Below are positions 1-6,232 of a stretch of 6,244 bases of DNA, piece by piece. The stretch comes from CAYVAP01 sp964343195 (GTDB lineage: Bacteria > Bacteroidota > Bacteroidia > J057). The DNA lies in the NCBI GenBank assembly GCA_964343195.1, contig CAYFIR010000213.1, forward strand, positions 1 through 6,244. Direction: 5' to 3'. Made by a program: the position numbers and the translations under genes. Numbering within the stretch: position 1 is the first letter of the stretch; every line of letters starts with the position of its first letter. Below the pieces are notes generated by a model. That model was not told the DNA's origin. It made no database searches and was given only the letters and a program-made list of their open reading frames with translations.

Positions 1-3000
1 TTTGACTCCCTAGCTGTAGGAGTCCGGCTGTCAGGGTAAGTCCACTGGTGGCTTCTATGTCCTGTTCCATGGTGACGCCTGCCGCGTTGTTGACGATAAA
101 GGCTCCAAAGGTACTGGTTCCGGTACCGCGTATGGTTTGGGCAGAAGAGCCTGAGAAGGTAACGTCGCCAGTCGTGGTGAAGGTCCCCGCGTTGTAGTAG
201 TCGCCGCTGAGGGTGAGGTCTCCCGTGGTGTTCATGGTTACGCCCTGATCCAGATAGAAATGTCGTCCGGTGATGTTGGCATTAGTTGGGGTGTTTGAGA
301 GTCCCCATTCAAAAATGCCCACGTCTTCGGAGCCGGGCACAGCAGCAAGGCTCCAGTTGTCGGCATTGCTCCAGTCGCTGTCGTCCGACCCGATCCAGGT
401 ATTGAATGGATCGGATGCTACCCAGTCGGTTGTGGGGTCCATGTTGGTGAGGGTGCCGTCATTTGCATTGGCAGTCACATCGTACAGGGTAGAATTGGAT
501 GCGTCGGCCTGCTGGTCAAAGCGATAATATGCTTCCAGGTTTTCTTCATCTGCGTCCAGGGTGTGGTCTTTGTAGGCTCGAATCTCGGCCTGGGTTCGGA
601 CATCTGACCAGACCCTCAATTCGTCTATTCTGACATCAGAATAGTACCCGGGGGCTGTCAGGTCTGCCCCAATGTAAAAGTTGTTGGGGGCAGAGGTTGT
701 GAAACTGCCCTGTCCACTCCTCGATTCCGTTTCATTTCCGTCCACATAAATGGTTACCTCGCCATTGTTGTATACCACAGCCAGATGATGCCAGGTATCG
801 GCAGAGCTAACGGTGAAGTTTGACCCCAGGTTATAGAAGCTGCCGTCATACGCATAGAAATAGATCTCATTATCAGATCCTTTGTACAGGATGATCCGAT
901 AGGATCCTGCTCCCTGATGCAGGGTGAGAAAATTCTCCTGTCCACCCAGACTGCTGAAGGAGACCCAGGTTTCTATGGTAAATACTCCCGTATCCGGCAT
1001 GGAAAGCGAGGCTGAGACGTATTCATTGGATCCATCAAAATCCAGTGTCATCCTGGGGCCAGCATGTGCGCCGGAGGTTACCCAGCCAGGTCCGTTGTTG
1101 AGGGTACCGGTATACCCATTGCTTGAGTTGTCGGTGAGGGAGGTGCCGCTTCCATCGTACATGGCATAATAGGCCAATAGGTTCGATTCGCCCCCCGTCA
1201 GTTCCTTGTGCATGTTGGCCTGGATCTCGGCAAGGGTACGGGCATCGTTCCAAATGCGAACTTCATCGATTTTTCCTGTGTATGTGCGTGTCGGATAGTT
1301 GTAGTCCCTTCCCAGCCAAAGTGGGTCAGTGCCCCCTACAAAAGATCCTGTCAAAGTTCCGGTGGCGATTTCCTTTCCATCCAGGTAGAGCGTCATGCTC
1401 CCGGCATCTACCACTCCAGCAAGGTGTTGCCACTTGTTGAGGCTCAAAACTCCGGTTGAACTCGTGGCATCGTACCAACTGCTCCCATTTCCCAGGGTGA
1501 ATTGTGCCTGTCCATTATTCCCTACCCGAAGCATATAGCCATTCATTGAGAAATCCTCTTTGACCACTACGCATCCATCATAGACATTGGTAGCCCAGGC
1601 TGTAGGATAGATCCAGGCTTCCAGCGTCATGGAGGTGCCACTGAAATTCAGATCGGTAGAAGGAATGTTGACATAGTCATCTGTTCCATCAAATTCCAGG
1701 GCATAGCCGCTGTGTGGGGTGTATTGATATGGTAATTCCAGGTTGGCAGGATTGCCCGTATCCTCGTCGGTGAGGTACACCTCACCACCAGCTGCCCCGT
1801 TGTACTCAAATACCTGCACCCGGTAGGTAAAGCCTTCACTGACACTGGTCAGGGTGACAGAGTCGGCGGTGCCATTGTACACGCAGTACCAACTGCTGCC
1901 GTCGTCCAGATCTCCGCTACTGAAAACCGAATCTGCCGCGTAAGTACTTTCGTCCGAGACAGTGGGGTTGCCGCTGTCAGTAGCTTTCATGAAAACAGCA
2001 CAGTTTTGGCCATCGCCTCGGGTCCAGCTTATATCGATCTCCCCATTCCCCTGATTGGTAAAGGTAAGCTCCGTTGCCTGGGTACAGGGGGAAACTGCCT
2101 GGGTGGAAAAGACCCGCGCATAGCCACAGTAGGAAATTTCATTGGCCGTATGCCACATCGATCCCATGACCACCCGGCTACCATCATTATTTATCGAAAC
2201 GGACCAACCAAGCTGGTCAAAAGCTCCCTCTCCTTCGACTCCGTCTTCTACCTGGGACCAGCTGCTACCGTTGTATTCGAACGTTCGGACGACCCCGCCC
2301 AACCCAAAGCTCCCAGTGTAGCCTATCTCGCCTATGACCACACGGCTGCCATCACTGCTGATGTCAAGCGAAAAGCCACACTGGCTTGTCGCCGCCAATC
2401 CATTGATATCTCCTCCCAACTGGGTCCAGTTGCTGCCGTTATATTCGTAGATGCGGACTTCTCCAGCGCCATCTCCATTTTCATCATTGTAAGGGGCACT
2501 AATGGCCACTTTGCTACCAGCACTGTCCAAAGAAACTGAATACCCAAAAAGATCTTCAGCAGCTACGCCATCTAGGTCAGCTCCGAGTTGAACCCAGTTG
2601 CTGCCGTTGTATTCATATAGTCGTACATGGCCCGCATTGGATGCACTTCCATCATTTTCCCGTCCACCAATGGCCACCCGGCTACCTGCACTGTTCAGGG
2701 AAACCGAACAGCCAAAATCATCACCAGCTGCCTCTCCTGTGATGTCACTCCCAAGCTGCACCCAACTGCTGCCATTATATTCAAACAGGCGGACATAACC
2801 TGTGCTGTCATCATCGCCGTAACTATTATAGTTATCTGGTGCGCCAATGGCCACGCGGCTGCCATCACTATTCAGAGAAACCGATATCCCACTCAAATCT
2901 CCCACTCCTCTGCCATCAATATCAGCCCCAAGTTGAGTCCAAACGCCACCGCTGTATTCAAAAATGCGAACATGACCTGCAACGTCTCCATTGCCGTCGT

Positions 3001-3358
3001 TGCCTGAGGCTCCTATAGCTACCCGACTTCCGTCGCTGCTTAAAGAGACCGCGACACCACTGTTGTCATAGTCAGCCTCTCCATCGATGTCAGCTCCCAG
3101 TTGGGTCCAGCTACAGCCGTTGAATTCGTAAACCTCTACCCGTCCTGCTATATTATTGGCCCCGGAGCCGCCTACTGCAACCCGGCTGCCATCACTGCTA
3201 ATCGAAACGGCCTGCCCTTTTGATTGCCAGGTTTCTTCACCGTTTATATCTGCTCCGATTTGACTCCAGGGTTGGGCGAATCCCGGCGTATGGTGGAGCA
3301 GGGTGAACAAACAGAATAACAAGGGGGATATACCGTAGAAGATTAATCTTTTATTCAT
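1..3358 (-). CDS. Secreted multidomain adhesin-like protein (FG-GAP-like propeller, FN3, two LamG domains); 3' end outside window
   Basis: Reading the minus strand from ATG 3358-3356 gives 1119 codons with no stop or frameshift, open at the left edge. Residues 1-28 are a signal peptide (MNKR, hydrophobic core, cleavage probably after GFA28). Residues 31-417 are seven tandem repeats of the type W-T-Q-L-G-A-D-I-D-G, then S-S-D-G-S-R-V-A-I-G-A, then G-H-V-R-I-Y-E-Y-N-G-S. Residues about 428-535 look fibronectin-III-like (ISWTRGDG, FTYRVQVFEYNG), with C453 and C492 a possible disulfide pair. Residues about 552-716 and 770-925 are LamG/LamG-like jellyrolls (LEFDGTDDYV, LEAWIYP, KWQHLAGVV, KIDEVRIWND; LDFDGSNEYV, WHHLAVVY, RIDELRVW). 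From about 987, TWIGSDDSDWSNADNW opens a Thr/Gly-rich beta-strand region. Such modules bind glycans or proteins outside the cell; the ligand is unknown. A C-terminal type IX sorting domain is likely but would lie outside the window. No Shine-Dalgarno is visible before the start; the signal peptide fixes the start choice. Confidence 0.93.
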   Translation of the reverse strand, partial: MNKRLIFYGISPLLFCLFTLLHHTPGFAQPWSQIGADINGEETWQSKGQAVSISSDGSRVAVGGSGANNIAGRVEVYEFNGCSWTQLGADIDGEADYDNSGVAVSLSSDGSRVAIGASGNDGNGDVAGHVRIFEYSGGVWTQLGADIDGRGVGDLSGISVSLNSDGSRVAIGAPDNYNSYGDDDSTGYVRLFEYNGSSWVQLGSDITGEAAGDDFGCSVSLNSAGSRVAIGGRENDGSASNAGHVRLYEYNGSNWVQLGADLDGVAAEDLFGYSVSLDSAGSKVAISAPYNDENGDGAGEVRIYEYNGSNWTQLGGDINGLAATSQCGFSLDISSDGSRVVIGEIGYTGSFGLGGVVRTFEYNGSSWSQVEDGVEGEGAFDQLGWSVSINNDGSRVVMGSMWHTANEISYCGYARVFSTQAVSPCTQATELTFTNQGNGEIDISWTRGDGQNCAVFMKATDSGNPTVSDESTYAADSVFSSGDLDDGSSWYCVYNGTADSVTLTSVSEGFTYRVQVFEYNGAAGGEVYLTDEDTGNPANLELPYQYTPHSGYALEFDGTDDYVNIPSTDLNFSGTSMTLEAWIYPTAWATNVYDGCVVVKEDFSMNGYMLRVGNNGQAQFTLGNGSSWYDATSSTGVLSLNKWQHLAGVVDAGSMTLYLDGKEIATGTLTGSFVGGTDPLWLGRDYNYPTRTYTGKIDEVRIWNDARTLAEIQANMHKELTGGESNLLAYYAMYDGSGTSLTDNSSNGYTGTLNNGPGWVTSGAHAGPRMTLDFDGSNEYVSASLSMPDTGVFTIETWVSFSSLGGQENFLTLHQGAGSYRIILYKGSDNEIYFYAYDGSFYNLGSNFTVSSADTWHHLAVVYNNGEVTIYVDGNETESRSGQGSFTTSAPNNFYIGADLTAPGYYSDVRIDELRVWSDVRTQAEIRAYKDHTLDADEENLEAYYRFDQQADASNSTLYDVTANANDGTLTNMDPTTDWVASDPFNTWIGSDDSDWSNADNWSLAAVPGSEDVGIFEWGLSNTPTNANITGRHFYLDQGVTMNTTGDLTLSGDYYNAGTFTTTGDVTFSGSSAQTIRGTGTSTFGAFIVNNAAGVTMEQDIEATSGLTLTAGLLQLGSQ
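2108..3268 (-). repeat. Seven tandem FG-GAP-like repeats, likely a complete beta-propeller
   Basis: Within the secreted protein, units begin at Trp31, 84, 140, 199, 255, 311 and 367, giving periods of 53, 56, 59, 56, 56 and 56 residues (about 168 bp in the DNA). Each has a start of the form W-x-Q-L-G-x-D-I-x-G, a centre S-x-D/A-G-S-R-V-A-I-G, an Asp/Asn/Gly-rich loop (for example NDGNGD) and a closing strand such as VRIYEYNGSS. Units 2-5 are most alike. Units 1, 6 and 7 diverge, and unit 7 loses the EYNG end (it reads ARVFST). This resembles integrin-alpha/FG-GAP_2-type repeats, in which seven units close one propeller and Asp-rich loops often bind calcium. The fold and metal binding are inferred, not seen. 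Confidence 0.85.
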
Positions 3359-3530
3359 TTGACTGAATTATGAAAATGAGCACATTCTCTATATTTCTGA
3401 GAAGGATTGATCAACTGTAGGAAAAAGCAATCGGTGTCAGGACCGCTGTATCCAGGGCGTAGATGACCTGTTTGAGATATCGGATCTCTAGTCAAATATG
3501 TGCTGGATATTAGGACTCTATTCTTCATTA

Positions 3531-3560
3531 CATCCAGGAATTGAGTATCCAGGAATTGGG
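3531..3560. repeat. Two-copy 15-bp tandem repeat
   Basis: Two adjacent 15-bp units (3531-3545 and 3546-3560) share 13 of 15 positions, with the identical core ATCCAGGAATTG at 3532-3543 and 3547-3558. They lie about 175 bp upstream of the secreted-protein gene. They could be a pair of binding sites for a regulator of that gene or simply replication slippage; nothing else in the sequence decides between these. Confidence 0.6.
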
Positions 3561-3780
3561 GAGTAGGGGCTTATCTATTTCCTACTATTATCTACCTAAA
3601 GCTCCCGCATTTATCCATCAGTTTCCATTCGTTTGCTTTTTGTGTGTTTCATGTGGTAATATTTGGAATGTTTAAATTGTAAAAATGAATTTCCGATGGA
3701 TATCACCTGTTTTAGGAATAGTAGCGGGTGCGATTTGCTGTTTTAGATTTTTTTTCTGGAAAATCGAGATTTTTTACGCT

Positions 3781-3920
3781 GAGGAACATAAATCGGACCC
3801 TGGCTGAGACAGGGGTTCTGCCACACCCCCTATGAGGAAACTGGTTTTCGTTCGAAGTTTGACCGGGTAAACCTGATGAAAGCGAAGTGTAAGGAATGGG
3901 GAGCATCCTGCGGAGGGCAT
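3781..3920. other. GC-rich structured island in AT-rich intergenic DNA, possible non-coding RNA or repeat remnant
   Basis: This block is about 53% GC (74 of 140 by hand count), against about 34% and 25% on its two sides. It can form two mutually exclusive hairpins. One pairs CCCTG (3798-3802) with CAGGG (3810-3814) around the loop GCTGAGA. The other pairs GGGGT (3812-3816) with ACCCC (3825-3829). Both use the same G run. Downstream lie GGGTAAACC (3865-3873) and further G-rich sequence. A minus-strand frame of 64 codons (3712-3906) crosses it but resembles no family I know. It may be a structured RNA, a dispersed repeat or a decayed gene; the strand is undetermined. Confidence 0.3.
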
Positions 3921-3982
3921 GTGTTTTTCGTGACGTTTTCAGCTTGTATTATTTATTTTTTCCTTTTTATCATGATTAATTA

Positions 3983-4024
3983 CCAGATGACATTTGTCAT
4001 TCCAGGCTACCTGGGGCTATCTGG
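3983..4024. promoter_or_regulatory. Nested inverted repeats, candidate operator or RNA structure
   Basis: An outer pair CCAGAT (3983-3988) and ATCTGG (4019-4024) encloses two further dyads. These are ATGACA-TT-TGTCAT (3987-4000, perfect) and CCAGG-CTA-CCTGG (4002-4014, perfect). The outer arm overlaps the first inner dyad by two bases, so not all can form at once. No T tract follows on either strand, so it is not an ordinary terminator. The perfect 14-bp dyad has the form expected of a dimeric regulator's site, such as a NarL/FixJ-type response regulator; no regulator gene is present to support that. Confidence 0.35.
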
Positions 4025-4174
4025 CTGAGACAAATTGAAATATTGGTTGATTGAGGGGATACTTTGGGGAAAAGAATGTTGGTTAATGGGAATAGATCCG
4101 GAGAGAATTTAATTAGGACTGTATACCAGGGTGAATTAGCAGACAGCAGGTTTTACCATGCTTCTTCAGTTACA

Positions 4175-4192
4175 TAGCATGTTGACATGCTA
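4175..4192. repeat. Perfect 7-bp inverted repeat with 4-base loop
   Basis: TAGCATG (4175-4181) and CATGCTA (4186-4192) flank TTGA. A second perfect palindrome, GGCAGCTGCC, lies 9 bp further on at 4202-4211. The right arm is followed by AAAA rather than T residues on the plus strand, and no T run follows on the minus strand, so a terminator role is unlikely. A protein-binding site is possible but unproven. Confidence 0.4.
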
Positions 4193-4350
4193 AAATTGGC
4201 TGGCAGCTGCCCCCTTGGCCTTGGGTAGTAAGATTTGCTACGAAAAAGTCATAAATCACGAACGATGGAGGGCCAATATGACAACGCTTGTAAGCATGTC
4301 TACACATAAGACCTTAACCCTCAGGCTGGTTGGGGGAACTGCAAACTATT

Positions 4351-4365
4351 TGCTCCTCAGGAGCA
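4351..4365. repeat. 15-bp odd palindrome
   Basis: TGCTCCT and AGGAGCA are perfectly complementary around a single central C. It lies about 250 bp before the gdhA start and could be an operator for a dimeric regulator. It would not form an RNA hairpin without opening the centre of the stem. No further evidence supports a function. Confidence 0.3.
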
Positions 4366-4468
4366 GAGGCATCTTATGGATGAAATTTCTGAGAAAGAAT
4401 TGGAGTGGAATCCATGGGGGATATTTCTCTTGAAAATTGGCATTAAAAAATTTTAAATTTATCAAATA

Positions 4469-4496
4469 TTGCCTGTTGGTTGTTTGAATATTTTTC
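4469..4496 (+). promoter_or_regulatory. Candidate Bacteroidota-type promoter for gdhA
   Basis: TTG at 4469-4471 is followed after 17 bp by TATTTTTC at 4489-4496. The Bacteroidota housekeeping consensus is TTTG near -33 and TAnnTTTG near -7, so the second box matches at all but its last base. It sits in the most AT-rich stretch before gdhA and would give a leader of about 110 nucleotides ahead of the hairpin at the start codon. AT-rich DNA produces such matches by chance, so this is only a candidate. Confidence 0.25.
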
Positions 4497-4590
4497 GTGT
4501 TTTGGTATTGATTTTCAATTAGTTATGGGATTGTGAAAGTTGTAATAATGGGTGCGAAAGGTCATTTGTAAGTCTCGGGGATAGGTCTAG

Positions 4591-4637
4591 CTTTCGGCCT
4601 TGATGAGAATAAGAATGGCTACTAATCAAGCCGAAAG
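4591..4637 (+). promoter_or_regulatory. Hairpin enclosing the gdhA start codon
   Basis: CTTTCGGC (4591-4598) pairs with GCCGAAAG (4630-4637). After one bulged base (C4599), TTGAT (4600-4604) pairs with ATCAA (4625-4629). That makes 13 base pairs closing a 20-base loop (4605-4624). The loop contains a purine-rich stretch and ATG 4615, whereas the alternative ATG 4603 lies partly in the stem. The 3' arm is coding sequence for gdhA residues near the N-terminus. This supports ATG 4615 as the start and suggests control of ribosome access; a DNA operator role is the alternative. Confidence 0.55.
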
Positions 4638-6015
4638 TACTACACCTATGATATCAACACCCAGCATTTCACCCAGCAAAAACCGCATTGATGAATTCAT
4701 GGACGCTGTCCGTCAGCGCAATCCCCACGAACCCGAATTCCTACAGGCGGTGCAGGAAGTTGCCGAAAACATTTTGCCCTTTATTGAGAAGCATCCCGAG
4801 TATGACGAAGTCGCCATCCTGGAGCGCATGGTAGAGCCAGAGCGGGTCATAATGTTTCGCGTACCATGGATTGATGACCAGGGCAACTACATGGTCAATC
4901 GTGGTTTTCGTGTGCAGATGAATAGCGCCATTGGGCCATATAAAGGCGGGCTGCGTTTCCACCCGAGTGTCAACCTGAGTATCCTGAAGTTCCTGGCTTT
5001 CGAGCAGGTCTTCAAAAATGCCCTGACTCTGCTGCCCATGGGCGGTGGCAAAGGTGGCTCCGATTTTGATCCCAAAGGCAAGTCTGATCAGGAAGTGATG
5101 AGGTTCTGCCAGAGCTTCATGACCGAACTCTACCGACATATAGGCCCGGACACCGATGTGCCTGCGGGAGATATCGGGGTAGGGGGACGCGAAGTCGGCT
5201 ACCTTTTTGGTCAATACAAGCGTCTACAAAACTCCTTTACTGGTACCATCACGGGCAAGGGCCTCACCTTTGGCGGTAGCCTGATCCGTCCGGAAGCTAC
5301 CGGTTATGGCCTGGGATATTTTGCCGAAGAGATGCTCAACAAGCGGGATGATTCCCTGCAGGGAAAAACCGTTCTCGTATCTGGTTCTGGTAACGTGGCC
5401 CAGTATGCCATCGAGAAAGTGCTGCAATTAGGGGGCAAGCCTGTTACAGCCTCTGATTCTGGTGGATTCATTTACGATCCTGCGGGCATCGACAGCGATA
5501 AGTTGCAGTTCATCATGGAACTGAAGAACGTACGCCGTGGCCGCATTCGCGAGTATGCTGAGCACTACGGAGTAGAGTACTTCGAGGGACAAAAACCATG
5601 GGGTGTACCTGCTGATGTAGCGTTGCCATGTGCGACTCAAAATGAACTGGAGGAGCAGGACGCAAAGCAATTGGTAGCAAATAACTGCATGCTGGTAGCT
5701 GAAGGTGCCAATATGCCTTCTACTCCGGAAGCCATCAAGGTCTTCCAGGATTCGGGCATTCTTTATGCTCCGGGTAAAGCCTCCAATGCCGGTGGCGTGG
5801 CTACCTCTGGTCTGGAAATGTCCCAAAATGCCGTTCACTTGCACTGGACCCGTCAGGAGGTGGACCTGAGGTTGCAGAAAATCATGCGCGACATCCACGA
5901 ACAGTGCATGGAGTATGGCAGGCAGCCTGATGGTACGGTCGATTACGTCAAAGGGGCAAACCTTGCCGGCTTTGTTCGTGTGGCCGAGGCCATGATCGCC
6001 GAGGGGAATGTGTAA
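4615..6015 (+). CDS. gdhA: NADP-type glutamate dehydrogenase (hexameric small-subunit class)
   Basis: Catalyses reductive amination of 2-oxoglutarate with ammonium to L-glutamate, and the reverse, in the cytoplasm; central to nitrogen assimilation. The 466-residue protein can be aligned over nearly its whole length with remembered E. coli GdhA (447 aa). Substrate-site lysines are K110 (GPYKGG), K134 (VFKNAL) and K146 (MGGGKGG), and the catalytic Asp is D186 (VPAGDIGVGG), a constant offset of 18 from E. coli. The Rossmann domain has GSGNVA at 257-262, followed by TASDS (278-282), as in NADP-dependent enzymes; coenzyme choice is inferred from family likeness. The N-terminal 25 or so residues are Ser/Thr/Pro-rich and poorly conserved, so other starts are possible: ATG 4603 (470 aa) or ATG 4648 (455 aa, nearest the usual length). 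ATG 4615 is preferred because of its purine-rich upstream sequence and its place in a hairpin loop. It is apparently monocistronic, with its own terminator. Confidence 0.97.
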   Translation: MATNQAESTTPMISTPSISPSKNRIDEFMDAVRQRNPHEPEFLQAVQEVAENILPFIEKHPEYDEVAILERMVEPERVIMFRVPWIDDQGNYMVNRGFRVQMNSAIGPYKGGLRFHPSVNLSILKFLAFEQVFKNALTLLPMGGGKGGSDFDPKGKSDQEVMRFCQSFMTELYRHIGPDTDVPAGDIGVGGREVGYLFGQYKRLQNSFTGTITGKGLTFGGSLIRPEATGYGLGYFAEEMLNKRDDSLQGKTVLVSGSGNVAQYAIEKVLQLGGKPVTASDSGGFIYDPAGIDSDKLQFIMELKNVRRGRIREYAEHYGVEYFEGQKPWGVPADVALPCATQNELEEQDAKQLVANNCMLVAEGANMPSTPEAIKVFQDSGILYAPGKASNAGGVATSGLEMSQNAVHLHWTRQEVDLRLQKIMRDIHEQCMEYGRQPDGTVDYVKGANLAGFVRVAEAMIAEGNV

Positions 6016-6135
6016 AGGGGGGAATTCGTAATTTGTAAGAAGAACAGTTGCGATCACTTCCTCCGAATGGATTAGACAAAAGACCACACACATATTTCTG
6101 CATATGGTTTACGGGAGTTTGATCCCGATCTGAGA

Positions 6136-6171
6136 ACGCTGCCGGGGCACTGGTCCTGGCAGCGTGTTTTT
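6136..6171 (+). terminator. Rho-independent terminator of gdhA
   Basis: ACGCTGCC (6136-6143) pairs perfectly with GGCAGCGT (6158-6165). The stem continues inward through 6144-6148 with 6153-6157 (two G-U pairs) to a four-base loop. G6166 and then five T residues (6167-6171) follow. It begins 120 bp after the gdhA stop codon with no gene between, so it most likely ends the gdhA transcript. Confidence 0.85.
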
Positions 6172-6207
6172 ATGAGGACCGCTATGCTGCTAGACATTAG
6201 TTTCGCG

Positions 6208-6232
6208 GTTCAAAGTTCAAGGTTGAAAGTTG
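6208..6232. repeat. Degenerate heptamer tandem repeat, GTTCAAA type
   Basis: Three consecutive 7-bp units (GTTCAAA, GTTCAAG, GTTGAAA at 6208-6228) are followed by the start of a fourth (GTTG at 6229-6232). They lie downstream of the gdhA terminator, near the window edge. Similar short TTCAA-type repeats occur between genes in some Bacteroidota, from general recollection. No coding or regulatory role is evident. Confidence 0.55.

Larger units (their letters stand above)
3359..4614. other. Divergent intergenic region, no convincing gene
   Basis: About 1.25 kb separates the divergent starts of the secreted-protein gene and gdhA. All frames are short, and none encodes a recognisable family or has good start context. 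GC content varies sharply: by hand count about 34% in 3601-3780, 53% in 3781-3920 and 25% in 3921-3980. The region contains several inverted repeats and short direct repeats, listed separately. No tRNA or known riboswitch could be assigned. For the minus-strand gene I found no sequence with both halves of the Bacteroidota sigma consensus (TTTG and TAnnTTTG) at proper spacing within about 150 bp of its start. Confidence 0.7.

Noticed and set aside
1175..1200. T-arm-like GGTTCGATTC suggesting a tRNA
   Set aside because: There is no acceptor stem, D-arm or anticodon arm around it, and it lies inside the long minus-strand coding frame.
2006..2539. 177-codon plus-strand open frame
   Set aside because: It lies opposite the tandem repeats of the secreted-protein gene. 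Periodic codon content keeps the antisense frame open, and the translation shows only the reversed repeat pattern with no known domain.
3758..3773. AT-rich inverted repeat AAAATC-GA-GATTTT as a terminator
   Set aside because: The stem is nearly all A-T pairs with a two-base centre and would be very weak; no gene ends just before it.
3803..3890. Possible thiamine pyrophosphate riboswitch (GCTGAGA, ACCTGAT and GCGAAG in the right order)
   Set aside because: The upstream GGGGTGC element, the pairing partner for P2 and the closing AGGGA are missing, the spacing is too long, and no thiamine gene follows. An Infernal search with the TPP model would settle it.
3712..3906. 64-codon minus-strand frame across the GC-rich island
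   Set aside because: No family is recognised, a plus-strand frame of similar length is also open through the same block, and the composition suggests structured non-coding DNA. It is kept only as part of the island.
4215..4433. 72-codon plus-strand frame starting with TTG
   Set aside because: It has a weak start, no recognisable domain and no neighbour context, and it contains the 4351-4365 palindrome. It is likely chance.
5428..6093. 221-codon minus-strand open frame
   Set aside because: It is antisense to the conserved coding sequence of gdhA, and its translation matches no family I recognise. Long antisense frames opposite well-conserved genes are common artefacts of codon bias.
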